Source: Chloropicon primus (Eukaryota > Chlorophyta > Chloropicophyceae > Chloropicales > Chloropicaceae). From it: a stretch of DNA of 64,000 nt. The position numbers and the translations under genes were made by a program. The notes beneath the pieces are model-generated. The model did no database searches. It saw only the letters and a program-made list of their open reading frames with translations, and had not been told where the DNA came from. Shown in pieces: positions 29,416 through 39,388 of this stretch (the stretch's first letter is position 1; every line of letters begins with the position of its first letter). The stretch is taken from contig CP060766.1 in the NCBI GenBank assembly GCA_023205875.1, forward strand, positions 186,001-250,000, read 5' to 3'.

Positions 29416-32048
29416 AGCTGGTCGACTTGTCCATGGGATGAGTGACCTTTATGATGCTTGATTCCTGAGGGATGCATCTGCTGATCAGAGGAAAAGGAAA
29501 CGAGGAGGATTATTGTGCAGTCCCCTTGCTTTCCTATCACGCACGCCTCCTCGGAGATGTCAATGCCACCAGCGCTTTCGTGAGCAAAGAACAGGCGCAC
29601 CTCCTCGCCAGGGAAGCCCACAACAACAACAAGCACATGAGACGAATCAAAAGATATGCCCTTGATGCGCTGCGGCGATGTGGGAACAAACTTGTCGAGC
29701 TCTCCCAATATGCCAACGCCGTTCGGAAGGACTTTTGCAAAGTGCCAAAGCTCGTGATCCAGCGGATCCATTGCAGGCAAAGTCACAACAGAGCCAACAA
29801 ATGGCATGCTCACGACCTTGATCCGTGTCACGTCAAAGTCGGGGACATGGTAAGCCAAGTACGTTGCGTTTGTGGACGACGGGGGGGACTCCATCACGTT
29901 CAAGACATCCCTCAGACTCAATGATGTCGCGTTCTGCACGTCAGCAGCAAGAACATGCATCCAAGCCTCTTCGCCGATCCGGCTGTAAGTCCCCCAGATC
30001 TCGCTCCTTGCGGGGAACTCCCCCTTGGCTCCACCGAATGCCTCAGAAACAAGGCTGAAATCCATTGCCGTCATTGCCTTGGAGGGCTTGAGCAGCAAAC
30101 CATCCTCAGAGCACGTCCTCATGATCAATGCCTTGTCAGAGAAGCCAACGCCGTCCGCAATTTGGACGGGTCCCGTGCTCAGGAGGGCAACGAGAACCTC
30201 GAGCTCTGGCCTCGCCTCCACAAAGTCACCTTCGGATCCCCCTGGCTCCGTGCGAGAAGTGTACACGCCGTCCTTGCTCGGGGCAAGACCAATGGCATTC
30301 ACGAAGATAGAGGACCTGCCGATGCGCCACTGCCACGCCCTGTCCGTAGGACCGTAGTCGTTACTCGCCCTGATTTGCGTCACCGCTGGGACCTCCAGGC
30401 TCTGAAGGGCGTGTCGTGGGAAAGCCATACAGTACTGAATGTTCACGTTGTGGGCAGATGCTGCTGCCCCCATCTGCAGGAGCCACGCTCTCCCAAGCGA
30501 TGCATCCTCCAACAGCTTGGTCATTCCCAAAAACTGAGGCCAAAGCCAATCTTGCTCGTACGTTGCAAGGCCCCACTCCCTCGTAGCCTGCTCAAACAAG
30601 TAGTCCCAAAATGTCTCGTCCGCAGGGAGAGAGTACGCGTCCGTTGTATTGCAAGGGCACCCTGTGTCGTGCACAAACTTGAAGCTCCCTCCATGGAGCT
30701 CGTCGTACTCCGTTCTGTTGCTCCAAAAGCGATTGTGAGCCGTGAAGGCCCAACCAGTCTGCTCACCAAACTCTCCCATCCCTCTGTTGCCGCCGCGGAA
30801 CACGTCGTCCCTCGCTTCCCACAGAATGACGGAGTGGTCCGATGGGTCTCTGTAATACCACCAGGAGTCAAGCAAAATGTTTTTGTACGGAATACCTTCA
30901 GCTTGGCTGTACTCATACACGTCCACAAGCGTTGCATTCATGTCCTTGCCTTGCTCTGGATTGTAATAGTAGTACGCACCGTTGTCGGTTGTGTAACCCA
31001 AGTACTCGTTCGTGATGTCATCCTCCACAGCCCTGTGCGGAGGCTTGCCGTAATACGAGAGCATGTGGTCCCCCCACGACCGAAACGCGTGGTTGATGCC
31101 CCGGTTGCTCGCAAATAGAACGTGAGACACGGAGAAACCGGCAGGAATTCTCCCCACGCTTCCCATGATCCCCCAATCCACCACGCCGCCCTCGCTGGAG
31201 TCCACCGATGCACTCATGAAGTTGCTGTGAGAGCTGATGACGATGGCATTTCCGTTCTCATTGAAGAGAGCAATGGGGCCAGAGGAGAGACCTCCCATGA
31301 CCACATCTTTGTGCCACAGACCAAGGTTGGGCCCCTCGGCGCCGTCCTTTCCGTTCTCAAAAATGCCATAGTACTCCATGAATCCAAGCTCCTCCTCGGA
31401 AGCACCTTCGACCCTTGCAAAGGATGGAAAAGCAGACGACAGGCCTTGCCAGATCATCGAAGCGCACGATTGGCATGTTGCTCTTTGCGGTCTAGTGGGA
31501 CTGCAGCTCAAGCCATCGCTCTGGGTGCCCACAACCTCGTTGGGAAAGTGTTGGTCGAACAGAACCAGGTTCCCAAGCGAAGGGAACCACTTGATCTCGC
31601 CTACCATGGTTGCCACCGTCCCGTTGTCGAGGCGAGACTGCTTCGACACCCACTCCCACGACACGCCCTCGTACTCCCCCAGCTTTGCATCCACTCCTCT
31701 CAGCTCTTCCGTCCTCACGAGCTCCAGTTTCCCGTTCCCCTCGGTGCACACCTCGCCCAAGTGGCGCAAGTACGACCGTCCGGAGGTCAACCACCGCTTC
31801 CCATCCACAACGATCGAGTACGATGCCTCCCCGGGATTCTGACCCAGCTCAACCTCCAGCAGAGGCCCCTCTCCCTCCCTCATCATCTCCCTCTGCCTCG
31901 AGCTCTCCCTCTGCCATGCCTCGTTCCCGCCTCGCGATGCGCACGCCAAGTCGACGAGGAGAAGAAGGAGAGCCGCCAGAGTGATGCCACGACCCCCGAG
32001 GGTCACTCCCTTCGCCATTGTCGCCGCCTCAGTCGCCATTACCCTCAT
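29394..32048 (-). CDS. Secreted glycoside-hydrolase-like protein, copy B
   Basis: Near-identical to copy A from the ATG at 32039 on; an in-frame ATG at 32048 adds three residues and may be the true start. The signal peptide, barrel region and candidate acidic residues are as in copy A. The C-terminus differs: where copy A ends CTIVVH, copy B reads CTIILL and runs on about 35 residues through the spacer, ending in a TAA at 29394-29396 that lies 20 bp inside copy A's coding start, so the two frames overlap. Protein differences from A cluster in two short patches (TDNGAYYY versus TDKGSYYY, and RATCQSC versus VDQCDSC). It has a normal upstream promoter region shared with eIF4A-III. Confidence 0.7.
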   Translation of the reverse strand: MRVMATEAATMAKGVTLGGRGITLAALLLLLVDLACASRGGNEAWQRESSRQREMMREGEGPLLEVELGQNPGEASYSIVVDGKRWLTSGRSYLRHLGEVCTEGNGKLELVRTEELRGVDAKLGEYEGVSWEWVSKQSRLDNGTVATMVGEIKWFPSLGNLVLFDQHFPNEVVGTQSDGLSCSPTRPQRATCQSCASMIWQGLSSAFPSFARVEGASEEELGFMEYYGIFENGKDGAEGPNLGLWHKDVVMGGLSSGPIALFNENGNAIVISSHSNFMSASVDSSEGGVVDWGIMGSVGRIPAGFSVSHVLFASNRGINHAFRSWGDHMLSYYGKPPHRAVEDDITNEYLGYTTDNGAYYYYNPEQGKDMNATLVDVYEYSQAEGIPYKNILLDSWWYYRDPSDHSVILWEARDDVFRGGNRGMGEFGEQTGWAFTAHNRFWSNRTEYDELHGGSFKFVHDTGCPCNTTDAYSLPADETFWDYLFEQATREWGLATYEQDWLWPQFLGMTKLLEDASLGRAWLLQMGAAASAHNVNIQYCMAFPRHALQSLEVPAVTQIRASNDYGPTDRAWQWRIGRSSIFVNAIGLAPSKDGVYTSRTEPGGSEGDFVEARPELEVLVALLSTGPVQIADGVGFSDKALIMRTCSEDGLLLKPSKAMTAMDFSLVSEAFGGAKGEFPARSEIWGTYSRIGEEAWMHVLAADVQNATSLSLRDVLNVMESPPSSTNATYLAYHVPDFDVTRIKVVSMPFVGSVVTLPAMDPLDHELWHFAKVLPNGVGILGELDKFVPTSPQRIKGISFDSSHVLVVVVGFPGEEVRLFFAHESAGGIDISEEACVIGKQGDCTIILLVSFSSDQQMHPSGIKHHKGHSSHGQVDQLWRLRRR
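29515..32039. repeat. Tandem duplication unit B (about 2.5 kb)
   Basis: Partner of 26891-29415 in direct orientation. A 99-bp spacer (29416-29514) separates the units. The sequence differs at a handful of scattered bases plus two dense patches. Confidence 0.95.
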
Positions 32049-32172
32049 GCTCCTTCCCTTGGCTTGGGAACAGACGCCGAACCGTTTCAGTTTCTGTTCC
32101 CTTCGCGGCGCTCGAGAGAGAGGAGAGGAGAGGAGAGGAGAGGGGAAGAGGCCAAGGGAGGAGGCGTCCACC

Positions 32173-32209
32173 GATCGAAGGGTCTGGTCGCGAGCTCTGG
32201 ATCGATACC
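32173..32209. promoter_or_regulatory. Copy of the promoter motif between GH-like B and eIF4A-III
   Basis: GATCGAAGGGTC, GGTCGCGAGCTC and GATCGATACC, in the same order as elsewhere. It lies in the short (260 bp) divergent gap. Confidence 0.45.
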
Positions 32210-32308
32210 TTACATTCTTGTGCTCGTCGGTCGTGTTGGGAACATACCAAACGAGAGAGAGATCGAAAGGGAGACGGAGAGAGGAGAGAGAGAGAAAGAG
32301 AGAGAGGG

Positions 32309-32791
32309 ATGCCAAGGCGTGAAGGAGGGAGGATGCCAAGGCGTGAAGCGGAAGGTGAGGCTCGAAGGCAAGGATTTTGTTTTTGCCAAGCTTGGGTTGC
32401 GCTGACTTTTGCTCCACCCACCTTTGTTCCACCTTTCAGGAGCTGACTTTGAGGTCTCACAAGGTGTGTCTGTCGTCGACACCTTCGACAAGATGGGCCT
32501 CCGTGAGGACCTCCTTCGTGGCATATACGAGTATGGCTTCGACAAGCCGTCGGCGATACAGCAGCGTGCTGTTGTTCCGATCATCAAAGGGAGAGACGTG
32601 ATTGCACAAGCTCAAAGTGGTACAGGAAAGACTTCTATGATATCCTTGGCCGTCTGTCAGAATATCAACACGGAGACTAGGGAGTAAGTCAAGGGCACTG
32701 AGGTGGAGTCCCGCGGCATTGAAAAGCAAATCGAAATGGAATGGCTTGAACCTGAAAGAATTTCTGGGCCCTGACAAGTTTGCCTCCCTCC

Positions 32792-32838
<47 letters not shown>

Positions 32839-33790
32839 CGTGCGTGCGTGTGCGTCGTACCGCACAAACAGGGTGCAGGCTCTTATCGTTTCGCCCACGA
32901 GAGAGCTGGCGACCCAAACGGATAAGGTTATCCTTGCTATCGGAGACTTCATGAACGTTCAGACGCACTGCTGTATCGGAGGCAAATCGGTCGGCGAAGA
33001 CATCAGAAAACTTGATCACGGCGTTCACGTCGTGAGTGGAACCCCCGGAAGGCTTTTTGACATGATCAAGAGAAGGACCCTGAGGACCAGGCAAATCAAG
33101 CTCCTGATCCTGGACGAGGCGGACGAGATGCTTAACAGAGGTTTCAAGGAGCAGATCTTCGACATTTATCGCTACCTTCCTCCTGAGACGCAAGTCGTCC
33201 TGGTGTCGGCCACCCTGCCCCAGGACGTCTTGCAAGTGACGGAGAAGTTCATGACGGATCCTTTGCGGATTTTGGTGAAGCGGGACGAGCTGACCCTCGA
33301 GGGAATCAAGCAGTTCTTCGTTGCTGTTGAGAGGGAGGAATGGAAGTTTGATACGCTGTGCGACTTGTACGACACGTTGACCATCACTCAGGCCGTCATA
33401 TTTTGCAACAAGAGGAAGAAGGTCGAGTGGCTCGCTGAGAAGATGAGGGCGAACAACTTCACGGTTTCTGCCATGCACGGAGACATGCCTCAGAAGGAGA
33501 GGGACTTGATCATGTCTGATTTTAGGAGCGGGACGTCGAGGGTTCTCATTACTACGGATATTTGGGCAAGAGGGTTGGACGTGCAGCAGGTGTCCCTGGT
33601 GATCAACTACGACTTGCCGGTGAACCGGGAGCTCTACATCCACAGGATCGGCCGTTCGGGGAGGTTCGGGAAGAAGGGCGTGGCCGTCAACTTCGTCAAG
33701 GACGACGACTTGAACACGCTCAAGGACATCGAGCAGTACTACAGCACGCAGATCGACGAGATGCCAATGAACGTCGCGGACTTGATTTGA
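32309..33790 (+). CDS. EIF4A3: DEAD-box RNA helicase eIF4A-III (exon junction complex)
   Basis: Exons 32309..32354, 32440..32683 and 32872..33790, 402 residues. eIF4A-III clamps spliced mRNA as the core of the exon junction complex. All helicase motifs are visible: AQSGTGKT (I), PTRELA (Ia), GG and TPGR (Ib), DEAD (II), SAT (III), ARGLD (V) and HRIGRSGR (VI). The III subtype is supported by [20 protein letters not shown] and the C-terminal end [13 protein letters not shown]. Exon 1 is short and contains a 19-bp tandem duplication giving [16 protein letters not shown]. It is a predicted exon, supported by its donor (GTGAGG) and phase. Intron 2 carries a (GT)n run. The 3' half of the gene is duplicated at 37412. 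Confidence 0.93.
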
Positions 33791-33946
33791 GAACGAAGCA
33801 CGGCTCATAAGAACTTTATCTAAGTAAGTTACATGCTCACGCGCCCCCGCCCTTCGCAGTCGCCGTCGCCGCCGCCGCGAAAAAGAGGGGGCCCGCGTTC
33901 GTTTTTAGTCAGCGCGTGAAAAAAGTCTGAGTCTTAAGAGTCTGAG

Positions 33947-34855
33947 TCATTGTGAAGGATATGGAATCAGAGAGGATCGAGCTCGTCCCTCACGGCGGCA
34001 TCTCTCCTTGTTCCAGGGGCACCTCTTGTAAATTAACCACTGGAAAACTTTGAGATGGCCTCTTTTCGCTGCCATGAGGGTCATTTCCGTGTGCCACAAG
34101 CAACCTTGGCTGCTTGCATATTGCAGCACGCTCAAGTGACCTCGCTCAGCAGCGACAGCGCAGATTGTCGATTCATTCCACGGGCAGCCCTCGCTCCGGG
34201 CCCACTGCAAGCATTTCAAGGAACCAATCGCAGCAGCCCAATGGCATGTCCTTTCATCCCAAGCGCACCCCTGACTCCTCAGCCACTGCAGGATCTCCAA
34301 GTGACCGCTATCAGACGCCCACGCACAAGTCCACCTGTCCATCAAGAGCGGTTTCTTGTTCTCTGGTATGTCGCTCCAGTACGTCTTAAGCACATCCAAA
34401 TAGCCGCTACTCGCTGGGACTAGGATGATGATATTCATGCACGCAGGTGCAGTCTCGGTCATGTTGAATCGCCTGCTCCACCAAGCGCACCAGTCCCTGC
34501 TGAAGTTCTCACAAACCTGGATTCCATCCTCCATATAGCATAGTCTGGTCACGAGCTTTCTCCCCGCCTGCTGCTGCGCCTCACGAAGCTGCTTCGAAGT
34601 CAAGGCGAAGGCCATGACGTCTTGATTTTCGATCTTTGCCGCAATCTTTGTCCATATCTCCGTCGGGAGCTCCGGGGTCGTCGCGTTCTCACTCGCCTCC
34701 GTTGTCCTTCTCCTCTTCCTACCGCTGCTCGTCTCTCCCTCGCCACCACCATCTGTCCCCTTCGCTTCGAGCTCCTGCTTCAGCTGCGCGTTACGTTCTC
34801 TTGCGCATCTTGGAGATCTTGGATCTTGGATCTTGGATCTTGGCTGTCGATACAA
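33947..34855 (-). CDS. F-box protein with ankyrin-like repeats, 5' end unresolved
   Basis: The frame encodes an F-box-like segment (ELPTEIWTKIAAKIENQDVM) followed by four to five algal 'GHLEILQWLRSQGCAWDE' type ankyrin-like units (WLRSQGCAWDE, WARSEGCPWNE, YASSQGCLWHT, WLIYKRCPWNK). Such proteins usually pick substrates for SCF ubiquitin ligases. There is no ATG between the upstream stop and the F-box: the frame opens at a TTG near 34855, and the first in-frame ATG is 34615, inside the F-box. The start is therefore either in an upstream exon (an acceptor-like atcgacAG sits at about 34848) or non-AUG. The 5' part includes a tandem ATCTTGG-type decamer. Confidence 0.7.
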   Translation of the reverse strand: MYRQPRSKIQDPRSPRCARERNAQLKQELEAKGTDGGGEGETSSGRKRRRTTEASENATTPELPTEIWTKIAAKIENQDVMAFALTSKQLREAQQQAGRKLVTRLCYMEDGIQVCENFSRDWCAWWSRRFNMTETAPACMNIIILVPASSGYLDVLKTYWSDIPENKKPLLMDRWTCAWASDSGHLEILQWLRSQGCAWDERTCHWAAAIGSLKCLQWARSEGCPWNESTICAVAAERGHLSVLQYASSQGCLWHTEMTLMAAKRGHLKVFQWLIYKRCPWNKERCRREGRARSSLIPYPSQ

Positions 34856-35036
34856 TTATGATGCAGTGCTATGAGGCCGCGATGGCGGGAGGCGAGCGCG
34901 CGAGGAAAGAAGTTGGAGTGGTTCGGCAACCATACGGTTTGGTTTTCTTTCGAACGATATCGTTTCAAGCAAAATTTAGGTTAGGTTAGTTCGAGTGCCT
35001 GCTCTCTCTCCCTCCCCGCGCCGCCCTCGGCACGGC

Positions 35037-37002
35037 TCAGTACATGCGCCTGAGAACCGGGAGGCTCCTGATGCCGTACGCGCACGGCCACAGCAGCAGG
35101 TGCGTGGTGATCGTCACGAAGAAGAAGGCTCCCCAGATGCACCCCTCCACGAGCGGGTCCGCCCTCTTGGTGGTGGTCGCGAAGTTGAGCGCCTCCCCCA
35201 GCACGTTGACCCCCGCCGCCTTGAGGATCTCAACGTAGGCCACGAAGAGGGGCATGTAGAACAGGGTCTGGTTGGCATAGGCGGCGTAGGAAGTCTCCCA
35301 CACGGCCCTCGTGATCTTGGAGGGGCTCGTGGTGTTGAACCACCTCGACCACGCGTGCAGGATGACGAGGGTCACGGGCACGGTGTAGACGGGCGGAGTC
35401 AGGCACGCGAGCAGCTCGCTGTCCAGGCGCAGGGCGCCGGCCGCGACCTCCCAGTACTGCGCGAGGTCACAGAAGAAGATCACCCAGAACCCAAGGACGA
35501 TTGCCCTGAGGGTCCAGACCACCCACGCGTCCATCTTCTCGACCCCAGCGAGCCACCGGTTCCTGCCGCCGACCACGCCCGCCGCAAAGGCGGGAAGGTA
35601 CTCCGCGAGGCCGAACTCCCAACGATTCATGTCCCCAAAGTGGTCGTAGCCGGTGCCGTGGACCGCGGCGCGGACGCTGTAGAAGACCCCGCCCAGGCCA
35701 AGGCCGAGGACCATCAGCAGGAAGGGGTGGGGGAAGGGGATCCTGGCCGGCTTGGTGAACTGGGCGATCACAGCGTACGCGACTGAGAGAGAAAGAGAAA
35801 GAGGGAGGGGAGGCGGAGTCAGAGCTGTCCCTCGAGAGGCGTCGGCAAATTGAATCTCGCCTGCCCCACATTCGTTGTCTTGGGGACTCACCTGTGAAGT
35901 TCAGGAGCCACAGGATGAACCATGTGGGCCCCTGGGCGTAGAGGTACCTGAACTCGAGGAGCTGAGTGATGGTGCCCGCGTTTGCGCCAGCCATGCCGAC
36001 CAACGCCATCAGCATGTTGTCTGGAAGCAGGCGGTGCTTGGCGTACTCCTTGAGGCCCATCCACAGCAGCGGGGCGAGGAAGGAGGAGTAGATCAGGAAG
36101 GGCCCCCCGAGCCTGACGATCTTGCCCAGCACAAACCCCCTGAACCCCTTTTTGTCCAGGCTCTTGGGGCAGAACAGGGCCGAGATGAGGAAGAACACGG
36201 ACATCCAGAAGCGGTTCAGGGTGGTGACGAACCACCGAGCTCCGGTCCAGAACGTCGTGTGGTAGGCCCCCGCGCCGCTGGCAGCGGAGAGGCACCCGAG
36301 GTAAGCGGAGACGTTGTCGCTGAGGACGTCGACGATGTGAAAGGTGACCACCAAGAAGATCAGCAGGGACCGCAGGTTGCTGAGGTAGTTCGTGCCGCCC
36401 TTGAGGGGCTTGTCGTCGTCCGCGGCCCTCCCCAACGACTTCATCGGCGTCCTCATCTTCCCCCCCTCCTTCAGGGCCGGGGCCTCCTCGTCGCGCGCCG
36501 ACTGAAGCCGGACGGAGCGCATGGACGCGCGGAGGGTCGCGCCCGCGGCCAGCTTCCTCAGGCTCCTCTCCGTGTTATTCAGCGAGCGACAGGGCAGGAC
36601 CCGCAAGCTCCTGCCGGACACGACGACCTCGTCGAAGCAAACCGGCCGTGGCTGGGGGTCCTCCTCCGCATTGGTGGTGGTGGTGGTGGTCGTCCTCCTC
36701 GACTCCCGCCAGGATGACAGGACGGGCCAGAAGACGCAGCCCAGCCCGAGGAGGCCGATGGCAGTGAAGTTGGCGGCGTTGAAGTAGGCGGAGTGACGAG
36801 CCGCATCCGTGCTGTTGCCGAACTCGTCTAACGGGACGGCGATGCGCCAGGCCGCGACGACGAGGAAGAGCACACTCCAGGTGATCTCCAGCCAGAGGGC
36901 GGTTACGATCGACGCACACTCGTAACGCAGAGGCACGTCGCGGGCATGGCCCTTCGCCCCGACCTGCTCTGCGACGCCGCGCACCTCGGTCTTGCTCACC
37001 AT
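35037..37002 (-). CDS. Acyltransferase-3 family multi-pass membrane protein
   Basis: Exons 35892..37002 and 35037..35782 (minus), joined in phase 1, 618 residues with start at the first good ATG (37002). N-terminal transmembrane segments and a long basic loop precede the acyltransferase-3 core, which begins NLRSLLIFLVVTFHIVDVLS (the family's R-x10-H pattern) and continues with RFWMSVFFLISALF, GPTWFILWLLNFT and several further hydrophobic helices. The family moves acyl groups onto extracytoplasmic sugars or lipids in bacteria and occurs in animals and algae. The substrate here is unknown. The N-terminal about 200 residues have no recognisable domain. Confidence 0.8.
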
Positions 37003-37411
37003 ACGATCTCTCCCGGTCTCGGTCTCGGTCTTGGTCGCTCGCCGCGGGGCGGCGCGATCGTAGTAGAGGTTCGTTCTGTGGTGCGCTGAGGTCGATGGTC
37101 GCGGTCGTACGCCGATGTGCTCGCGAGTTCCACGCGTACCTCTCTCCAAGCCCCCCGGCGACAAGGCTGGGCGCTCGTGATTTGGGCATCCGCTTTTTCC
37201 AAGCGTTACAAGAGAGTCGGGGAGTAGACTAATCCCGTGCTGGTGTGTCGCGTGACGTTCAGGTCACGCCCATGACCTCCGGATCATGCCCGCTCGGTCG
37301 GGATCACCCCCCCTACGCGCCCCCGCCTCCATTTGCTCTTCCGCGTTGCGTCAAAGAGATCACGAGCAATCACTCCTGGATTGGCGCGCGGCGGGCGGAG
37401 GGGGCGGCCTG
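37003..37411. other. Gap upstream of the acyltransferase
   Basis: Contains the acyltransferase 5' region and a GC-rich stretch leading to the duplicated eIF4A-III piece. No gene seen. Confidence 0.5.
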
Positions 37412-37875
37412 CACGGAGACATGCCTCAGAAGGAGAGGGGAGGGACTTGATCAGACATTGATCATGTCTGATTTCAGGAGCGGGGCGTCGAGGGTTCTCA
37501 TTACTACGGATATTTGGGCAAGAGGGTTGGACGTGCAGCAGGTGTCCCTGGTGATCAACTACGACTTGCCGGTGAACCGGGAGCTCTACATCCACAGGAT
37601 CGGCCGTTCGGGGAGGTTCGGGAAGAAGGGCGTGGCCGTCAACTTCGTCAAGGACGACGACTTGAACACGCTCAAGGACATCGAGCAGTACTACAGCACG
37701 CAGATCGACGAGATGCCAATGAACGTCGCGGACTTGATTTGAGAACGAAGCACGGCTCATAAGAACTTTATCTAAGTAAGTTACATGTTCACGCGCCCCC
37801 GCCCTTCGCAGTCGTCGTCGCCGCCGCCGCGAAAAAGAGGGGGCCCGCGTTCGTTTTTAGTCAGCGCGTGGTGAA
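37412..37875 (+). pseudogene. Duplicated 3' fragment of eIF4A-III
   Basis: Bases 37412-37875 match 33474-33919, covering the last third of the helicase (from HGDMPQKE through the stop) and the 3' UTR, with very few substitutions and one 22-bp insertion near 37436. Motifs I to III are absent, so no helicase can be made. A frame open from 37245 could read into the C-terminal domain, but without the N-terminal domain. It ends where the match to the parental 3' flank stops, close to the 3' end of the NAC-beta gene. Confidence 0.9.
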
Positions 37876-38010
37876 AAAAGGTTCATAAGAAAATGCACTT
37901 CCTCGCCCCCCGCCGCATGTTTTTTTTCCTTCCAGTCTCTCCAACGGCATCCCACCGATTCAGGTTTGCCCTTCCCTCCTGTAGTCTTGTGCTTCTCCCC
38001 CCCCACCTGC

Positions 38011-38445
38011 TTAGGAGGCGGCCTCGAAGTTCTCGACCTCAGGAATGTCCTCGTCCTTGGAGCTTCCGGCAGCGGCCTCCTGCTTCTGGAACTGCTCGGC
38101 TATCTTCCTCAGGTTGTTGAGGTTATCCGGTCCCAGCTGTGGGATGATTCCAGGGAGCAAGTCCTGAAGCTTCTTGTTCTGAGAGTTTCCGCTAACGATG
38201 TAGGTGTTGGCAGCAATAGACGCCTGAACCTTTGGGTTGGTGAAGTGAATCACGTTGTCGTCCTGGAAGATGTTCACCTCCTCGATCCCGGGGATCGTGT
38301 TCACTCCGAGCCTCCTCAGGGTGTTCTGAAGCCTCTTGTCATCAGTTCCAGCGGTCTTGTGAACGGCTTTCTTCTTCCTCCTCACGGTTCCCTTTCCGCC
38401 GATGCGGACGTCTCCCGCCATCTTTCTCAGCTTTTCTACGTTCAT
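38011..38445 (-). CDS. BTF3: Nascent polypeptide-associated complex beta subunit (BTF3)
   Basis: 144 residues. The ATG lies exactly at an exon start, after gtttcgcAG at 38446, so the 5' UTR is likely spliced. The protein begins MNVEKLRKMAGDVRIGGKG and RRKKKAVHKT, the ribosome-binding signature of NAC-beta, followed by the NAC dimerisation domain (IPGIEEVNIFQDDNVIHF, NPKVQASIAANTYIVSG) and an acidic tail. With NAC-alpha it binds the ribosome exit and screens nascent chains. Confidence 0.95.
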   Translation of the reverse strand: MNVEKLRKMAGDVRIGGKGTVRRKKKAVHKTAGTDDKRLQNTLRRLGVNTIPGIEEVNIFQDDNVIHFTNPKVQASIAANTYIVSGNSQNKKLQDLLPGIIPQLGPDNLNNLRKIAEQFQKQEAAAGSSKDEDIPEVENFEAAS

Positions 38446-39388
38446 CTGCGAAACGAAAAGCGCGCGAAACAGACACACACACAAACCAAGAAACCGTTGC
38501 GTCAGTTAAAACTTCTTCCTCCTTCCTCTCCGCCGCGACGAGACCTCCTCCACTGCATGCTCTCCATGCCCTCCATGCCCTCCATGGCCAAAGAAAAGAC
38601 CTCACTCTTTCGAGGTCTTCCCCTTTGTCAAAATCCTCGACAGGGGGGTCTATGGAAAGGCCACGAAACCCGCATTACGATTACGTGACACCCTCCTCGA
38701 CCCAACCCTCCTCCCGTCCCGTGTCCGTCGTCTTACCTTGGCCTCTTCCTCTTCCTCGCCGTCAGTCAAGTCTCGTCGTTTCTATTGTGAAGGAAAACCC
38801 ACGCCACGACGCCGCCGCCAAACCCGACCCGATCCACGTTACTTTAAGTCAAGCATCTTTCCCTTCAACAAAATATTCGTTACTCCAACTGAGAAAACGA
38901 AGAAAACGAGAAAATTTTCGATCTGTTCCGGCGGCATGGACACCTATCACTCGCTTTTACACTTCTTTATACTGGAAATATCGATGAGAGATTTCCGGGT
39001 CGCCCAAGACGTCAAGGAACGGGGGAGGCGAGGGAGAGAGAGAGAGGTCGACGCTTTCGCTCTTCGTGGACGGAGAGTAGGTTCGATAGTGCGGAAAGCG
39101 TCTGGATTGGACGAAACTAGACCTCGAGATCTTTCGAAAGAGCCATCGCTCGAAGGATTTGGCCCAAGGGATCGTGGGGTTTGGGGCGAAGGGAGCGGCG
39201 TGAGACCAGGCAGCATTGCATTTGGTTTTGGACGGGAGTGAACGCGGAGCGGCGAGCGGAGGACGCGGCGAGGAGAACGTGGCGTCGGCGAGGAACTGGA
39301 GATCGATTTCTTTCGACGGACGGGTAGGTCGAGGGTTTCGGCGAAAGCATTGGGTCGAAGGAGCGAGGCAGAGGAGGGAAGACGTCGT
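38446..39388. other. Divergent gap with promoter motifs
   Basis: 5'-5' gap between NAC-beta and the helical-repeat protein. ACTCTTTCGAGGTC at 38603 and GGTCTATGGAAAGGCC near 38648 resemble the recurrent motif, with a stronger copy at 39119. There is a short ATGCCCTCC-like repeat near 38560-38585. No gene seen. Confidence 0.5.
39119..39161. promoter_or_regulatory. 43-bp motif shared with the eIF3e promoter
   Basis: ACCTCGAGATCTTTCGAAAG, AGCCATCGCTCGAAGGATTTG. It matches 44493-44534 at nearly every base. It sits 230-270 bp upstream of the start at 39389. Confidence 0.6.

Noticed and set aside
26875-32048. Bacterial contamination as the source of the GH-like pair
   Set aside because: The eIF4A-III promoter motif flanks copy B, signal peptide and codon use match the neighbours, and both neighbours are eukaryotic genes.
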